This document shows, in pieces, positions 34,864 through 48,489 of a stretch of 64,000 bases of DNA. This stretch comes from Mansonella perstans. Its lineage: Eukaryota; Nematoda; Chromadorea; Rhabditida; Onchocercidae. Numbering within the stretch: the first letter of the stretch is position 1; each line of letters starts with the position of its first letter. Under the pieces are notes generated by a model, which saw nothing but the letters and a program-made list of their open reading frames with translations, made no database searches and was not told the origin of the DNA. Where the stretch lies: contig JBAMDO010000006.1 in NCBI GenBank assembly GCA_037074765.1, forward strand, positions 124,001 to 188,000, in the 5' to 3' direction. The position numbers and the translations under genes are program-made.

Positions 34864-37050
34864 TTTCCTAAAAAAAAAAAAAAAATACGACAAAATTAGC
34901 ATCTATTCTGTCAAAGTTATACTTAAAATTTCAAATATATTAGAGCGAATTAATATGAAAATCTTAGTTTTGTTAAATCAGAAAATACCCATGAATATTT
35001 CTGTTATCTTGTGGAATAGCATCACAAACAGTAAAGTGAAGAGAATATTCGTAATACTCATACTTTTAATTTCTATGGTTTTGAAAAGTTGATGGTACAA
35101 TTGCATATAAAAGATATTTTTTGAGAAAAAAGAAAGTTTAAAATAGTAAATTGTATTACATTTCACACTCAACAACCATTGGCATTTTTACATCCTCAAG
35201 AAACTGTAAATGCTATATAACTCATAGCAAACAAGATCAAAAAATTGAAAAAACCAAAAAATGCATATAAAAAAACCAACAAATGTCAATGACAATGAAT
35301 AATAAATGCTAAGTTATGACAAATTATTAATTTTCTTTTCTAAGCTTTACAGTATGTCATTGCTTCAAACATATATCAGCCTTTATGGAACTTCAAATTC
35401 ATTTAAATAAAGTTTACTCCAATAACTTTCATTATCTTACGTCCAAAATTATTTAACGCTAATACAATATTTCAACCATATTACAAGATCCTTCATAGGG
35501 AACTATTGCTTTTAACTTTTGTTTTCTCTTCAATCAAAATAAATATGACCTTTTTATAGTTCTGAATCCAATAAATTTATAGCAGCACATTTGAATTCTT
35601 ATATTTCTTCAACATTTCAGCAGTTATTCTGTTCCTTTACAAATCCTTCTAATATACTGCTATGACGATAGATCCATTAAATTTTCTTGCGCATTTAATA
35701 AGTTTAATCCTGTCAAACTATTACATAGTTATCTTCATTCAATTAACTTAATACTTTATCCAATCTTTTCACAATTTTTCATAGCTATCTGCATTGATAA
35801 CAATTTTCCAAATTATCATCTTATCTTTTAAATATTTAATTATTTTCTAAAATAGAAAAAGATACCATTACTGTAAAACATCTGATGATGAATCATTCAG
35901 TCTTATTCAAAAAGTGTTCCATCCTGCACAAACCAGGTTCCTCTTTTCGGCTATCTTTAAATATTTTCCATACCATTCACATCATCCAATCAATCATCCT
36001 CGTCATTTTGTTCGCAAATTCAAACTGGTTTTGGTATTATCTTCTTTTCAAAAAAAAGAAAAAAAAAAAAGAAAACTTTAGGCTACTTTGACTTCTTACA
36101 GAACAAGATCATTGTAATGAAAACTTTACAGAATCAGTATAATATAAAGGAAAAAAAAAATTTTATGAAATTTAGTAATTTTGATTTGCTTAAAATCTCA
36201 TTCCGGCCTAAGATTTTTGTAAATTCTCACATACATAAATGATTCGAAACTAATCATCACTATTGTACACACTATCTGCTATCTAAATTAGGCTGAATCC
36301 ACTCAATACCTAAATCAATCATCCATATCGTTGAAATAGATCATATCAGCAGCAATGACTTCCTGTGATGACTTATTTGAAGACCCTCTTAATATCATCA
36401 AAGCGATACAGTGTTTTTAGCTTACAACACAGCGGAAGGAACAATAGAAGGCAATTTTTGGAAATTCGTTTGGCATTATCATTGTGAGAGAAACATATGA
36501 TAAAAGCAACTTTTTAAATATTGATCTTTTTAGAAGTCTAAATAGAATAAAAGGAAAAAATTCTGTACTTAAAAGTTTGTACTTACTTTTGTAAGTAGAA
36601 TTCTGTGTATCTGCTGTATATTTCATGTTACAATATTCATTTTTAACATTTAGTATTATTTATTCAAATGTTTAAAAGAAATGCTCAATTCTCGAGAAGG
36701 ACAGTACAAAATGCATAATCTAAAGCTATCTTAATCGAATCATTTATTATGTGATAAAGATTTAATATCAAAAAAAAACTGATATGATAGAGAGAATCAT
36801 TACAACATCTTTCAATGATATCTTTCAAATAAGCAGAATAATAGAGATTAAATAGAGCAATAGAGATTTAAAATAAACAGAGCAACAGAATTTTTTTTTT
36901 TTTTTTAAAAAAAAGCAAAGTATAGAAAAAAACTATTGTTATTAAACATTAAATGTAGTATACTGATGCTAATGCTAATCGTTTTGCCAACGAAATCTTT
37001 CACAGTGAATCAATAATAATCAGTTAGCAAGGAAGATTAGTTATGAGATA
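34864..37050. other. AT-rich upstream region of the MSK gene
   Basis: No supportable gene. Probably contains 5' regulatory sequence of the - strand kinase gene. Confidence 0.5.
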
Positions 37051-37169
37051 GATGATAAGACGGAAGAAAACACTCTTATCAGAAGATGGAAGGAAACACT
37101 CTTATCAGAAGATAAGATGGAAGAAAACACTCTTATCAGAAGATAAGATGGAAGAAAACACTCTTATCC
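37051..37169. repeat. ~33-bp tandem repeat, 3-4 copies
   Basis: The unit GGAAGAAAACACTCTTATCA plus GAAGATAAGAT is repeated; the first interval between copies is shorter (27 bp). Confidence 0.9.
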
Positions 37170-37487
37170 AATCTTATCTCATCTACAGACAGAAATGATT
37201 CTCTCATAGCAAAAATGTACTTTTTTAAAAATTTAAAAACAATATCTGCTACTTCTCAACTAGATTTGTATAACCTAATATTTATTCTGTTATCAAATTA
37301 GTATAATAAATGAATCGATGGATGAAATTTCATACTTCGTGATTAAAAAAAACTTTTTACTGCGTACCGTACAACAATAAAGCTTCAATATGAAGTGGCA
37401 TTCAGATGAAGCGAAATCTGAATCACTAATGAGATAGCTAAAGTTTATACATTACAGTAATATTGCAAAATGCAATAATGCAATGAT

Positions 37488-37671
37488 TTCAGGGCTTCTC
37501 TTCACTACTGAACATGTATTTCAGAACTTCTCTTCACTACTGAGCATGTGTTTCAGGACTTCTCTTCATTACTGAGCATGTATTTCAGGGCTTCTCTTCA
37601 CTACTGAGCATGTATTTCAGGGCTTCTCTTCACTACTGAGCATGTATTTCAGGGCTTTTCGTGACTACTGA
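37488..37671. repeat. 32-bp minisatellite, about 5.8 copies
   Basis: Unit TTCAGGGCTTCTCTTCACTA followed by CTGAGCATGTAT, with few substitutions between copies; the last copy is diverged and truncated. Confidence 0.93.
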
Positions 37672-37993
37672 TACAAAGAATATGACACCTCGAAAACAGA
37701 ACAGAAAATAAATGGAAATGAAGCGACCACTTGTCAGATTATATTTAAAAAATTTTCCGTCAAAAAATAACATTTTAAATGAATGAAAAAAGAAATAAAA
37801 ATAAAATGACTGCGACAATGAGAATGTGAGCACTGAAATTGACTTATACGAGAATTGGAGAGTATCATATTTGTTCACACTGAAAACATCTACACAACAC
37901 TCCTCTCAATAGCGTTTCCTTAGCTATCTATGGGCGGGACAAGCGCACGCAACAATACAGCAAGTGGGATGGAGAATGGGCAAGAAAAACAGG

Positions 37994-38396
37994 AATGTTT
38001 CATTAAAAATCAATAAGAAGCAAAAACCGTATAATTTAAAAAAGTCCGGAGTAAACAAGACAACGTATTAAAAGCAGTCAATAAGATGAAAAAGTTCTGA
38101 AAAAGTTTTCCGGAATTTCTGGATGCCGAAATGTTTCATTAAAAATCAATAAGAAGCAAAAACCGTATAATTTAAAAAAGCCCGAAGTAAACAAGACAAC
38201 GTATTAAAAGCAGTCAGTAAGATGAAAAAGTTCTGAAAAAGTTTTCCGGAATTTCTGGATGCCGAAATGTTTGATAAAAAATCAATAGAAAGCAAAAACG
38301 TCTGATTTAAAAAAGCCCGGAGTAAACAAGACAATGTATTAAAAGCAGTCAATAAGATGAAAAAGTTCTGAAAAAGTTTTCCGGAATTTCTGGATA
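37994..38396. repeat. ~136-bp tandem repeat, 3 copies
   Basis: Copies start near 37994, 38130 and 38266, each beginning AATGTTT and ending around GTTTTCCGGAATTTCTGGAT. The third is slightly shorter. The - strand frames across it are repeat artefacts. Confidence 0.92.
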
Positions 38397-39178
38397 TGCT
38401 GATCTATTTCAGTTCATAATACTTACAAAATGGAACAACTATTTCACTGCAGACTTGTTTAAATATATCATTATGAACAATAAACAATTACAAATGAAAT
38501 TTACACGGAATCATAAACCGACCTGCCAGGAAATCAGAAAAAAATCAAAGGAATGAAATTAACTCAACCATACGCAAAAAGAAAAATCAAAAATCCAATT
38601 GAGATATTACAAATTTAAATTGAATTCTTTTATACTATACTGCTTTTGCATCATTTAAATTCAAAAGTTTCGATTGTCGGTAATTTCATGAAATCTTTTG
38701 ATCTAATGGATTGACAAATAAGCATTCAGCCAGCCACTTTTGCTTTCTTATAGCAACATTTTAATTTCATCTCACATTTCCTTCTCTTCGTAATCTATTC
38801 TTGGAATCAAGAAGGTAGTATAATAGAATAGAGCTTATAAGAGTAAAATTTAGAAAAGCTAAGAAATTTTAAAATTTCAATCTGAAATGAAGTAAAAATC
38901 ATTTCAAAAAGCTGTGAGAACTCAAATTTACGAATTCAATCAATAAATCAGAGGAAAATAAGAGTAAAAAATGCATAGTGAGAATTAAAATCAGATCAAA
39001 TAATAGGGGGGAGAAAAGATGAAAATGGTTAAATCATTTTTGGAAATTTCATTTCACCTAACTACAATCATACGTATTTTATAATAAAAAATTCATAAAT
39101 TGAAACACACAGCAAATTTAATTCTACGTGTCATTTTCTCAAATTCAAACTTAAATCGAATCCTATTCTTGTTACAAT
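38397..39178. other. AT-rich intergenic spacer between two minisatellites
   Basis: Nothing supportable is seen. Confidence 0.5.
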
Positions 39179-39291
39179 GAATTCTTTGAACAAAGGGCCA
39201 ATGCGAAATGAATTCTTTGACCAAAGGGCCAATGCGAAATGAATTCTTTGACCAAAGGGCCAATGCGAAATGAATTCTTTGACCCTTTTAC
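39179..39291. repeat. 31-bp minisatellite, 3.6 copies
   Basis: Unit TGAATTCTTTGACCAAAGGG followed by CCAATGCGAAA. Each unit contains an EcoRI-type GAATTC palindrome. Confidence 0.93.
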
Positions 39292-42200
39292 AGAATAGTC
39301 CAAGTCGAAAAAGTGATGCCATTGAAGTGTACGACTGACAATGACATCATCTATCCGCAATTATGGCAAGGAGAAACGCAGAATTGTCCATAACTGAATT
39401 AATTTCATTTTTCTCTTCAACACACACTAATGGAGCATTTAATTAATTGATAATCTAAACATTCGAAACAGTGCATGGAGTGAACAGGAATGCATATGAA
39501 AGAATAAATTAATTCCTTTAATATACTGCAATACTTACCTGAATGTTGGAAAATCATTGTGTTGAACTTTTAATAATGAATAGTGAGATTTTAGAAATTC
39601 CAATAAAATTAGACAAAAAATTTAGAAATAGTTTGCTTTTTTTATTTTTTTTTTGCTTTTTTTAAAAAATTAAAAAAAATAGTTTGCTGCAAAAATTTGA
39701 AGAATATAACAATGACCAAGCTTGAATAAACGTGAACGAACAATTTGGACAGAATCAAGAACGACAGATTCAAGAACTGACTGAGCAGTCAAGCAGAACA
39801 GTAAACTTCTGAAAGACCAGCCAATATTTTTAGAAATTAATGAAAACATGAGAAAATTATACGAGCATTTTATTCTTCGTTTTTTTTAGAAAAATGTAGG
39901 GCTTAGGAAAAGCACAATGAAACCGTTTAATGAAGTTAAGAGCATAGGAAAATCTCGAAATTTCCAGCAGTATTTGGGATTTAAGGCATGCGGAAGTTCA
40001 CAGATTTTCTTAGCATTTTCATAACAGGACATTTATAGGAATTATGACATAAAAATATTTGAATAAAAAGCATATTTCTTCGCTTTTTGTGAATATGATG
40101 TGGACTAGTTGTGCATATCATAGATCATCTTGTAGTGTGGTAGTGCATATTATTACTAGCAATGATACCCGAATGAGTGTACGGGGTTCATTGACCTGTT
40201 TATAGCCACTATACCTTTCCTTCAAGAAATCCCTCGAAAACTACCTCCTCGATTATTTCACTCTTAGGTAGATTCGTATCGTAAGCCAGCAGAAGTTTGG
40301 TTAAGAGAAAATCCGGAAAATTGCTCATTCGGAAAACCAGAACCAGTTGTTAAGATCTATCGGCAGAAAATGGGAGTATCATTCAAATGGAGTATCATTC
40401 GGCAGAAAATGGGAGTATCGTTATGATAACTAGTTTTTTATTGATTGGTGATATTTTAGAAACTGATAAACTATTAGAGAGAGTGTTGATCAATCTTTGA
40501 TGAACTGATAGCATATTTCAAATTGGATAATTAGCATTGTGGACATCGCATTTCATGAAAACGAGAACAAATGACGTGAAAACGAGGGCAGACATCCTTT
40601 TAGACATTCACGTAAATGGATCAGTATAAAGCATTGCGTTTCCGTTTTACACGTCTTGCATTTGTCTCATTTACCGCAATATCTCATTAGAGTTACTTTC
40701 ATCTTGCTCTCTTTGTAATTTCACTTTGGCTAAATACAGCATTTGCCTTCCGACGACTGTTCGCACCTGCTATAAATACTAAAATGTAAAACTAACTTTA
40801 AGTTTATATTTGAATTTCGATTTCGATTAAAACTCGCGCTTATTATCCACAGTATTTTAGATTTAACTTATCTATAGAAACTGGAGCTATTGAAATAAGA
40901 ACTAAATTTTTATAATTATTTTGTCTCTTTCACTTTTTTTTAAAAGTAACGAGCATTCTTACAGATTAAAAATATTTCAAACTATAAGAACCTATTATGT
41001 TTGTTCCATGATATATATATATATAGTTCACGAAAAACATCAATTTTACTTGGAGTCTCGTGTATATAGTAAGCTTTTTGTTTTTTTTGATGCAATCACC
41101 AGAAACTCTTATACGCTAATGTTGCTATTGTGTAAAGGTTAAAAATGAATAGAATAATTTTGCTTGAAGACCAAAAGTTTCCGAGTGATCTTTTTTCATT
41201 CATATTTCAATGTTATGATTCATTTTGTTTTGTCTCGTATCAGAGCTGTCTAAGATTATTTCAGTGATAATTCCTTGTTTAACTTTAATTTAAGCCTCTT
41301 TGTTAATAACAGCTATAATTAGCATGCATTACAATAATATTTTCTAATTAAAAGCGAAGAAGAATGTCATCTTTATTTTTCAAATGTACAGAATTCAATC
41401 AATTGTGGTGCTCCTTCCGATAACTCTGTACCGTTCTTATAAATCGTCTACCTTATTGAGGAAGCATTTTTCAGAGAGATTATATAAAATTAAGCTGTGG
41501 AAAAATAATCTCTAGCATCAGTGCTTTAAAAATCTAAACTTTCTATTTCCTATACTATTCGATATTTAGTGGAATACATATCTTTGTGACTTACTTTCAC
41601 ATAGTAACAAGAATTTCCATGCTTTGTTTTCTCCTTATAAGCTATATTCTCATATAAGGAACTAAAAAAGCAAAATTGGAAATGTTTTTTCGATACCAAT
41701 CTCGAATTCCTAATCGGAAAGTTTGATGCACTTTAGAAATTGCCGAAAAATTAGTCAGTTACTGATACTATTTCTTCCAGAATACTCCGGACAGTATGTA
41801 TGCATTGCTTGGAGGAATCAAACAGTTTCGGAGAATTAAACATTTTTTATTAACACTTTCGGACATGTTCAGGATTTCATTACTAGGGTAATACCTCGGA
41901 AATAGTTCCAGCAGGTAAGAGAGAAAATTAGATAATAAAGAGCTTGAAGATAATCAAGCGTATGGTGCATCAGTGGTGCTACTAACCATTCAGCTTGATT
42001 CCTAATCATATCTCTCTAATTTGCTTTTGTTTTTAGTTTCGTCCCATTGCTAATTTGAACATCCCGGTCATTTTCATTCTCTTTCATTTTCCAGTTCTAC
42101 CAATTTCTCAAACTGTTACATTACAGAAGTACGCGCAATAAGATCTCCAAAATAACCGTAGAAAGGCATAAAAACGTTCCGGAAATAATAGTGCATTTAA

Positions 42201-42377
42201 CAAGAAGCATGAAATGAGGATAGAAAAAAGACGGGAAAGTTAAATACAACAAGGACAGCAAAAAACATTAAATAAAAACCCGGACTAATGAAGGAGAAAA
42301 TCTATAGAAAGAAAAAAAAATCATTCCTCATTACGACTTGTTTTTATCAATAGCCAAATACCAAAAGCAGCTGTTAC
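39292..42377. other. Long AT-rich intergenic region
   Basis: No gene can be supported. A small duplication of GGCAGAAAATGGGAGTATC lies at about 40361-40418. The region is downstream of the AdoMetDC gene. Confidence 0.5.
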
Positions 42378-44934
42378 TTACTCCATATTTTCCATTCGCT
42401 GGAACTGCGCACAAACCAGTGTTTCAGTCTGGAATAAGAAATTGTGAAAAAAGATAAAATACTACAAGCTAAAGAACTTAACCAACAAAACACGATGGTT
42501 AGAGATCATCTAGCATCGGAATGGGATTTAAACTACAATAAGATTAGAAATAAAATCAAAGCAGATGCGATTGCAATGTAGAATGTTTTGTATGTAACTG
42601 TCTGCAAAACATGCCGTGCTTTTTTTTGATCGGATTTAGTAGTTGGCGCTTCCAGAACCGTGTTGATCAAGTAAAAATTATGTAACCGTAAAAACTGTAC
42701 TGCAGCGGAAATTAAAATTATATCTTGAACAGCAAATAAACTTCTGCAAGTAAAATACTACATATAGCAAATCTTACCGGCAACTCCAGAAGCTGCAAAT
42801 TCACACGACGACATCCATTAATTTTCAAATCCCATAAGTTCTTCTGCACTTCTTTGCCTTCTTTTGACAGTTCATTGGTGAAAATGGTCAACAAAAACTT
42901 ATTCGGCCTATAAAGACCTTTATACCTCTATATAAAATTTCTGGAATGATCAATGACTTTTAAGCAGCAACATTTTAATAAGATAAAATTCAAATGAGAA
43001 CCTTTTGTTAGTGCATTATTCCACCCAGACAAATTCTGGAGCAAAATATTTAAACTAAAACATACCTAAAAATTTCTAGAACTTTCAGCATCTGCTCATT
43101 TAGATTCAGAGTATTCTGGTTTGTCTCGAAACTCACATACGAGAAATCTGGTTCCGGCGTTACATGAATCATAATGTAATGATCCTGAAAAGTATTTGTT
43201 TGATCATGTTAAATATTGAGCAATTTTCAAACAAAATTCCGCATATATTTCAATCTCACACTTACTGAATGTGGAATCAATCCATTCAAGCTGTAACCGC
43301 ATGGAGTGAATAATTCCTCGTGAATAATGATATCAGGCGGAAGTATCGTGTTTATGGCAGACTTCTAAAAAAAATTCCATTTCATGTTTTCAATATTTTA
43401 ATTATTAAGCCGAAACAGGAATAAGAGGGACTAAAATAGTGAGTTGACATTTAAACACCAAACAGAGTTAAGAACTCTCAAATTCCATGAAAAACTAAAT
43501 TTAATAAACCAGCAATAATAATACCATTCTACAGTCTTTCCCATCTTTGCTTACACTGGGATTAAATACATTAAGAACATTTTCCGGTAGTCCATTCATA
43601 AGTATTTCAAGCGTATGTTCTGGAAATGGGAAAATAGCTTGTGGAGCAACCATTGTGTATAGAAACCAACAATCCTGTCTCTGAGGGCCGATACAATAAG
43701 CGGAACCTCCTAAAGCTATAAATGTAGAAATAAAAACCTTGAAAATTAATAATATCGAACACTTCCTCATCTCCAATAATAAAAGCAGAACAAAAAAATC
43801 AATTAGTTACATTGAAATTAAGATAAATATAGTTATACCTGTGAAATGCTCTTCAAGATAATCAACTTCAGTCTCAAACGAAGAATGTGGATAGGGTTGT
43901 CTTTCAGGATGGATAAAATTTTTTCGTGAATAGAAAACGCTGATAACATTGTCCATGTTGCAGTATATCTTAGCAAGGTGCAAAATACGCCCTACTATGT
44001 GAAGCAGACGCGTAGTACCACATGTCTTCAAAATGATGCGGAAATCCGAAATAAACATACTGCTTTCGCTATAAATTAAACTCATTCTAATACAACACTC
44101 CTTCAGGCTTGACAGCATTACCTGTTCACAAAATTTTATCAATAAGCAATAATGCCTGATGGATGAAAATAAATTCTCTCTTGATTCTTTAAAAGCTTCA
44201 CATAGCAAATGGGATAACCAGAAATTTTGAATCACAAAACCCAATAAACAAGTTAATTTAAAGAAATAAGCATCTTCTATGGAATGAACTAGCTCTGTCA
44301 ACATTTTACGTTAATGCAGAACAGATGACATGAATTTCAGAAATTTTTTGTGCAATTTGTTACCTTAAAACATAACTATCCATGCAATCATTGCTTTTAG
44401 AATGCAAAATGTGGCAATGTGCGATATCCAGCATAGCAACCAATTCCGAATATGGTATGTTTCTCAAGGATCTAGTTCCACTCCGATTTTTGTCAAACCA
44501 TATTTCTAGTAACTTTTCAACGCCTGTAAGAGATGACTAAATTTCAAGTTATATCGGAAATCATAATAATTACTATTACTTTGGAATTTATATCAGTGCA
44601 TTAAAATTCTATAGTAAACAGAAAAAAGATTTTAAATTTCTGAAGAAAAATATAATAGGAAATTTTTTTTTTGTTGAAGATAGTAAGAATGATTTTAGAA
44701 TTTTGGACTTTATACGACAGCAATAACTTTAAAGTTGCTGTCGTAAATTTCCGGAGTGGATTTGCCGTTTCCGGAAGTGGATTTGCCGGTTCACAACAGC
44801 TTTTGAATTTCATTGTCATGATTTTTTAAGAAAAAATTGGAACCTTCAAAAAAATAATTTTCAATAGCAACGGACATATTTATAGCAAAAGTGCATTCAT
44901 CAAGAGAACCATCAGATAGAGTGGAAGTTGACAT
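42378..44934 (-). CDS. smd-1: S-adenosylmethionine decarboxylase proenzyme
   Basis: Eight exons: 44934..44844, 44523..44364, 44068..43839, 43709..43525, 43364..43266, 43184..43066, 42907..42778 and 42428..42378, giving 354 residues against 334 in human. The enzyme makes decarboxylated AdoMet, the aminopropyl donor for spermidine and spermine. It cleaves itself at Glu85-Ser86 in LSESSMF (residue order inferred across the exon 2/3 join), and Ser86 becomes the pyruvoyl cofactor. Other active-site residues are present: Glu30 and Glu33 in NYFFEGVEKLLE, Cys100 in LKTCGTT, Ser247 in PCGYSLNG and His262 in MIHVTPEPDFSYVSFE. An N-terminal extension of about 20 residues precedes the conserved FFEG. The ATG lies one base after TTTGTTTTAG, a good leader trans-splice acceptor. 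The short last exon ends GAG-TAA. All exon phases close. Confidence 0.95.
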
Positions 44935-46815
44935 ACTAAAACAAACACCTCATTAATATTTTAAACTTGGGGAACATAATCTATATTTCATATTTGTCTT
45001 CATTTGTAACGACTAAATATTCCTATGAATTAGATGCAATTAACTGAATGTGATCATCACATATATATTACATAAAGCTAACTTTGCTCAGTATAAACTC
45101 GAATTATACATCTTTAGTCACAGACAATACTAAAAAATCTAAATCTCAGCAAAATTCATTAGTGAAGATTCATAATCAAGATATGAAAAAAAATACAAGG
45201 AATTTGAAAAGGACAAACTAACCTCTAAAAATGGCAGGCACGAAATGAAAGATAATGAGAATAACATAAATGAGACCCGCTAGGGAGGTCGGCGATGGTG
45301 ACAAATTATGATGATTTTACACGGATTATTCATAAAACAATTCCGAAAAAAACCAGCTGAATTAAATTATCTGTAGCAGAATAATCGAAATTATATTGCA
45401 ATAAACGAGATCATATTGAACTGCTTAAATCTTTTCAATTTTCAACTTATTCATCCGCAATTTCACTACGTAACATTAAAAAATCGAAAATGGAATTTAT
45501 TCTACATTCACAAACTACATTTACTCAACAAAACTAAACATTAAAGAGCATCCGAGAGACTTTATATCAGTCATCCAGTTCAGAAATTACAACTGCAACT
45601 GCGCAAGAACACAGTCTAAATAACAGAACAGCATGTCAACAGATTACTTCTATTTTGTGAAATTTCTGAAGATGAATTCATCTCTTAAGAATAAAGAAAT
45701 ATTCAACATTGATTTTTTTTGTAACCTAGCAAAAATCTGATAAAGCAAAATTTTTGACTGTATCAACAATGACTAACTAAATTCAACAACGCAGATAGAA
45801 CTGCTTAAATCTTTTGAATAATATTGATTCGTCCACGATTTCACTATAAAATATAGAAAAACCAAAAATATTTTCCCATAAAAAGCTACAATTTTTTGGG
45901 TTTAAAATTTATATTTTGATGTAACTTTGTTAAGAAAAAATCATTGTGAATAACTTTTGGAAATAAATTTTTTAATTCAAAGATTGTTTGCATAAAATTG
46001 CTGTGAATTCTTGGATCATGCAAATTGTTCTTTCCTTTCCAAATAACCTTCACAAAAATTGTTCTACAACTACTTTCAATTATGTAATGATCCTTCAAAT
46101 TACGGAAGTAATTCTCACTTCCGTTACTATTCAAATCATTCCTTCTCACAATGTAATTGCGTTAGATTTAATTTTTTGAAAATGCGTAACTGTAAAATAA
46201 AATTGAAGCAGATAAGTGGAATAGATATTTTAATAAGCTTTAATAAGCTTCGATAACTTGAGAGCTCTTCGTTAATATGGAACAGTATAATAAAAAATGA
46301 GGTAAACCGAAGCATAGATTTCGTACAGAATTCCAAAAAAAAATCTATTCCCTTCATTATTTTTCCGCAAATCTTAAGTAAAATATTCAATAATGTGAAC
46401 CTCGTGCACTTACTATCTCAGTGTAAACAACCTATCGTTAGTCTGTTTAATGTCTATCCTCAGAAAAATTCAATTTATTCACCAAAAAACTTCACAGATA
46501 TTTTCATAAGCCTAAAAAAGAGACTCAAAATTGTAACTTTAAATTCCCAGAGATTTACAATTTTGTGAAGTGTATCAGCAGCTAAATTCTTACAAAACTT
46601 TTCTAAAAACTTTCCCTACTATCACATCACACTGAATAATCATTCTCATTGCAATATAAAATCATGCAATAATTTTTCCTGATAAACTCTACAGACGATG
46701 ACTCAATTTATTTCTGAACTTGCTAATAAATTTTATTGAAATTTGAATTCTTAAATTTCTTAAATGTCAACAATTTCTTTCAGTCTTTTCCCATTAAACT
46801 CCAAGGAAGTAACTA
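44935..46815. other. Intergenic region upstream of smd-1
   Basis: AT-rich with no recognisable coding sequence; likely holds the smd-1 promoter. Confidence 0.5.
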
Positions 46816-47284
46816 GTGCCCGTTGCATTGCTTTCTGTATGCCACGAACACTGATTGGTCCCATTTCAATTAACTACGTGCACGTTGCACCGCTTTCTAT
46901 ATGCCACGAATACTGATTCGTTCCCACACGCACACATGTACACACTAACCAGGTGCACGTTGCATCACTTTCTGTATGTCACGAACACTGATTCGTTCCT
47001 ACACACACACACACACTAACCAGATGCACGTTGCATCGCTTTCGTTATGCCACGAACACTGATTCGTTCCCACACGCATACACGTACACACTAACCAGGT
47101 GCACGTTCATCACTTTCACGAACACTGATTTGTTCCCACACACACACTAACTAGATGCACGTTGCATCGCTTTCTTTATGCCACGAACACTGATTCGTTC
47201 CCACACGCACACACGTATACACTAACTAGGTGGACGTCGCATCGTTTTCTGTATGTCACGAACACTGATTCATCCCCACGTACA
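46816..47284. repeat. ~74-bp minisatellite, about 7 copies
   Basis: The unit contains GCACGTTGCATCGCTTTCTG, TATGCCACGAACACTGATTC, GTTCCCACACGCACAC and ACACTAACCAGGT. Copies vary in the length of the CA-rich part and one is shortened. It is clearly less AT-rich than its surroundings. Confidence 0.92.
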
Positions 47285-48480
47285 CTATATTCGAATGGAA
47301 TTCTTCCGATGATTTATATCTCAAAACGATGATGAAGAATCGTTAAAATAACTGAAATAGAAGTGTAAAAATCTTTCCATAAGAAAAAAACGGAAAAAAA
47401 GTTTTATCGAAAAATGGAGTATATTTCGCGACGCCACGAAAATGCTTTATGTGAATGCCAGAAAGAGTAAAGGGAATAAGAATCACCACCGATGAACTTG
47501 ATACTCTTCAACCACAATCTTCAACTACGACAATGAAATCGTCTAAAGAATTAAGGGCATTCTGTGGCTAATTAAACCATCTAAGCATACAAGGTTGCTG
47601 CTGGACATATAAGGATTTTAAAAGTTACGAGTTAGACGTGTCGATTCTATACTCTCGTGCATACGTTAAAAAAATAAAATTATCAATGGATATGTATTTT
47701 GATGACAGTACAACATATAGAGGCAAAAGAATTGGAAAAATTTATGATTCACAACTTATGAATAAAAAAATATATATATATATATTTTACAGAAATGATT
47801 CGCATATTAGCATGTTAAGCTTCTTTGGTATAATTCATTTCGATGGAAAATATTTTCAATGTGCAAATCTTATAATAATTAACAATTAATCTTTGCAGAT
47901 CCACTGTTATGTATCTAAGCTTTTTTGCAAATTAGCAATGTGCTTTTTTTAACAATAATAGAAAACAAGGAGTGTAAATATAAAATATATTGTAGTTTAC
48001 TAATTAACTAAGAAAGTGCTATCGTGCAATCTGACAAATATAAATGACAAAATGACAAAAAATCATCTGAGAAATTTGAGAAAGCAAGAACTGCGACGTA
48101 AGTGTAAACTTTTCATAAAATAGATCAAAATGTAAAATTGGTCAATAAATATAAATCTGGGAACTTTTCCGTTAGTGAGATGTGATATTGTGTTAATATG
48201 CGCTTTCCGAAATGCGAAATTTAAATTTGAAATTTGTTGTAGCTAGAGCAAATCTTCACACTTGAAGCCTACACTTTTTTAACCTCTGACAAAAAGATAT
48301 GTTAGAATGCAAATTCGAAGAAAATAATCACTGACTTTGGACTAATCAAAATGAAAGGAAGTCTATTCATGGAGTTTTCATTTCTTACCTCTTATATTTC
48401 AGGTTTATCTTTTCTAAAATAATTTACCTGATAATACCAAAAAGCTAGCTAAAACAGAAACAGACAGCTTCTGACCAATT
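47285..48480. other. AT-rich spacer
   Basis: Contains a + strand frame of 83 codons at 47638-47889 interrupted by a TA microsatellite; I do not regard it as a gene. Confidence 0.45.
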
Positions 48481-48489
48481 TATATATTA

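Noticed and set aside
38146..38352. - strand frame with internally repeated peptide
   Set aside because: It is the 136-bp tandem repeat read in one frame, with no start context or other support.
39179..39291. CRISPR-like spacing of 31-bp repeats
   Set aside because: The units are contiguous with no unique spacers, and the sequence is eukaryotic.
39131..39360. Repeated HWPFGQRIHFALALW-like peptides on the - strand
   Set aside because: Produced by the 31-bp minisatellite; the unit length is not a multiple of three, so the frame rotates.
47638..47889. 83-codon + strand frame
   Set aside because: Contains a TA microsatellite, lacks recognisable motifs and has no supporting splice sites.
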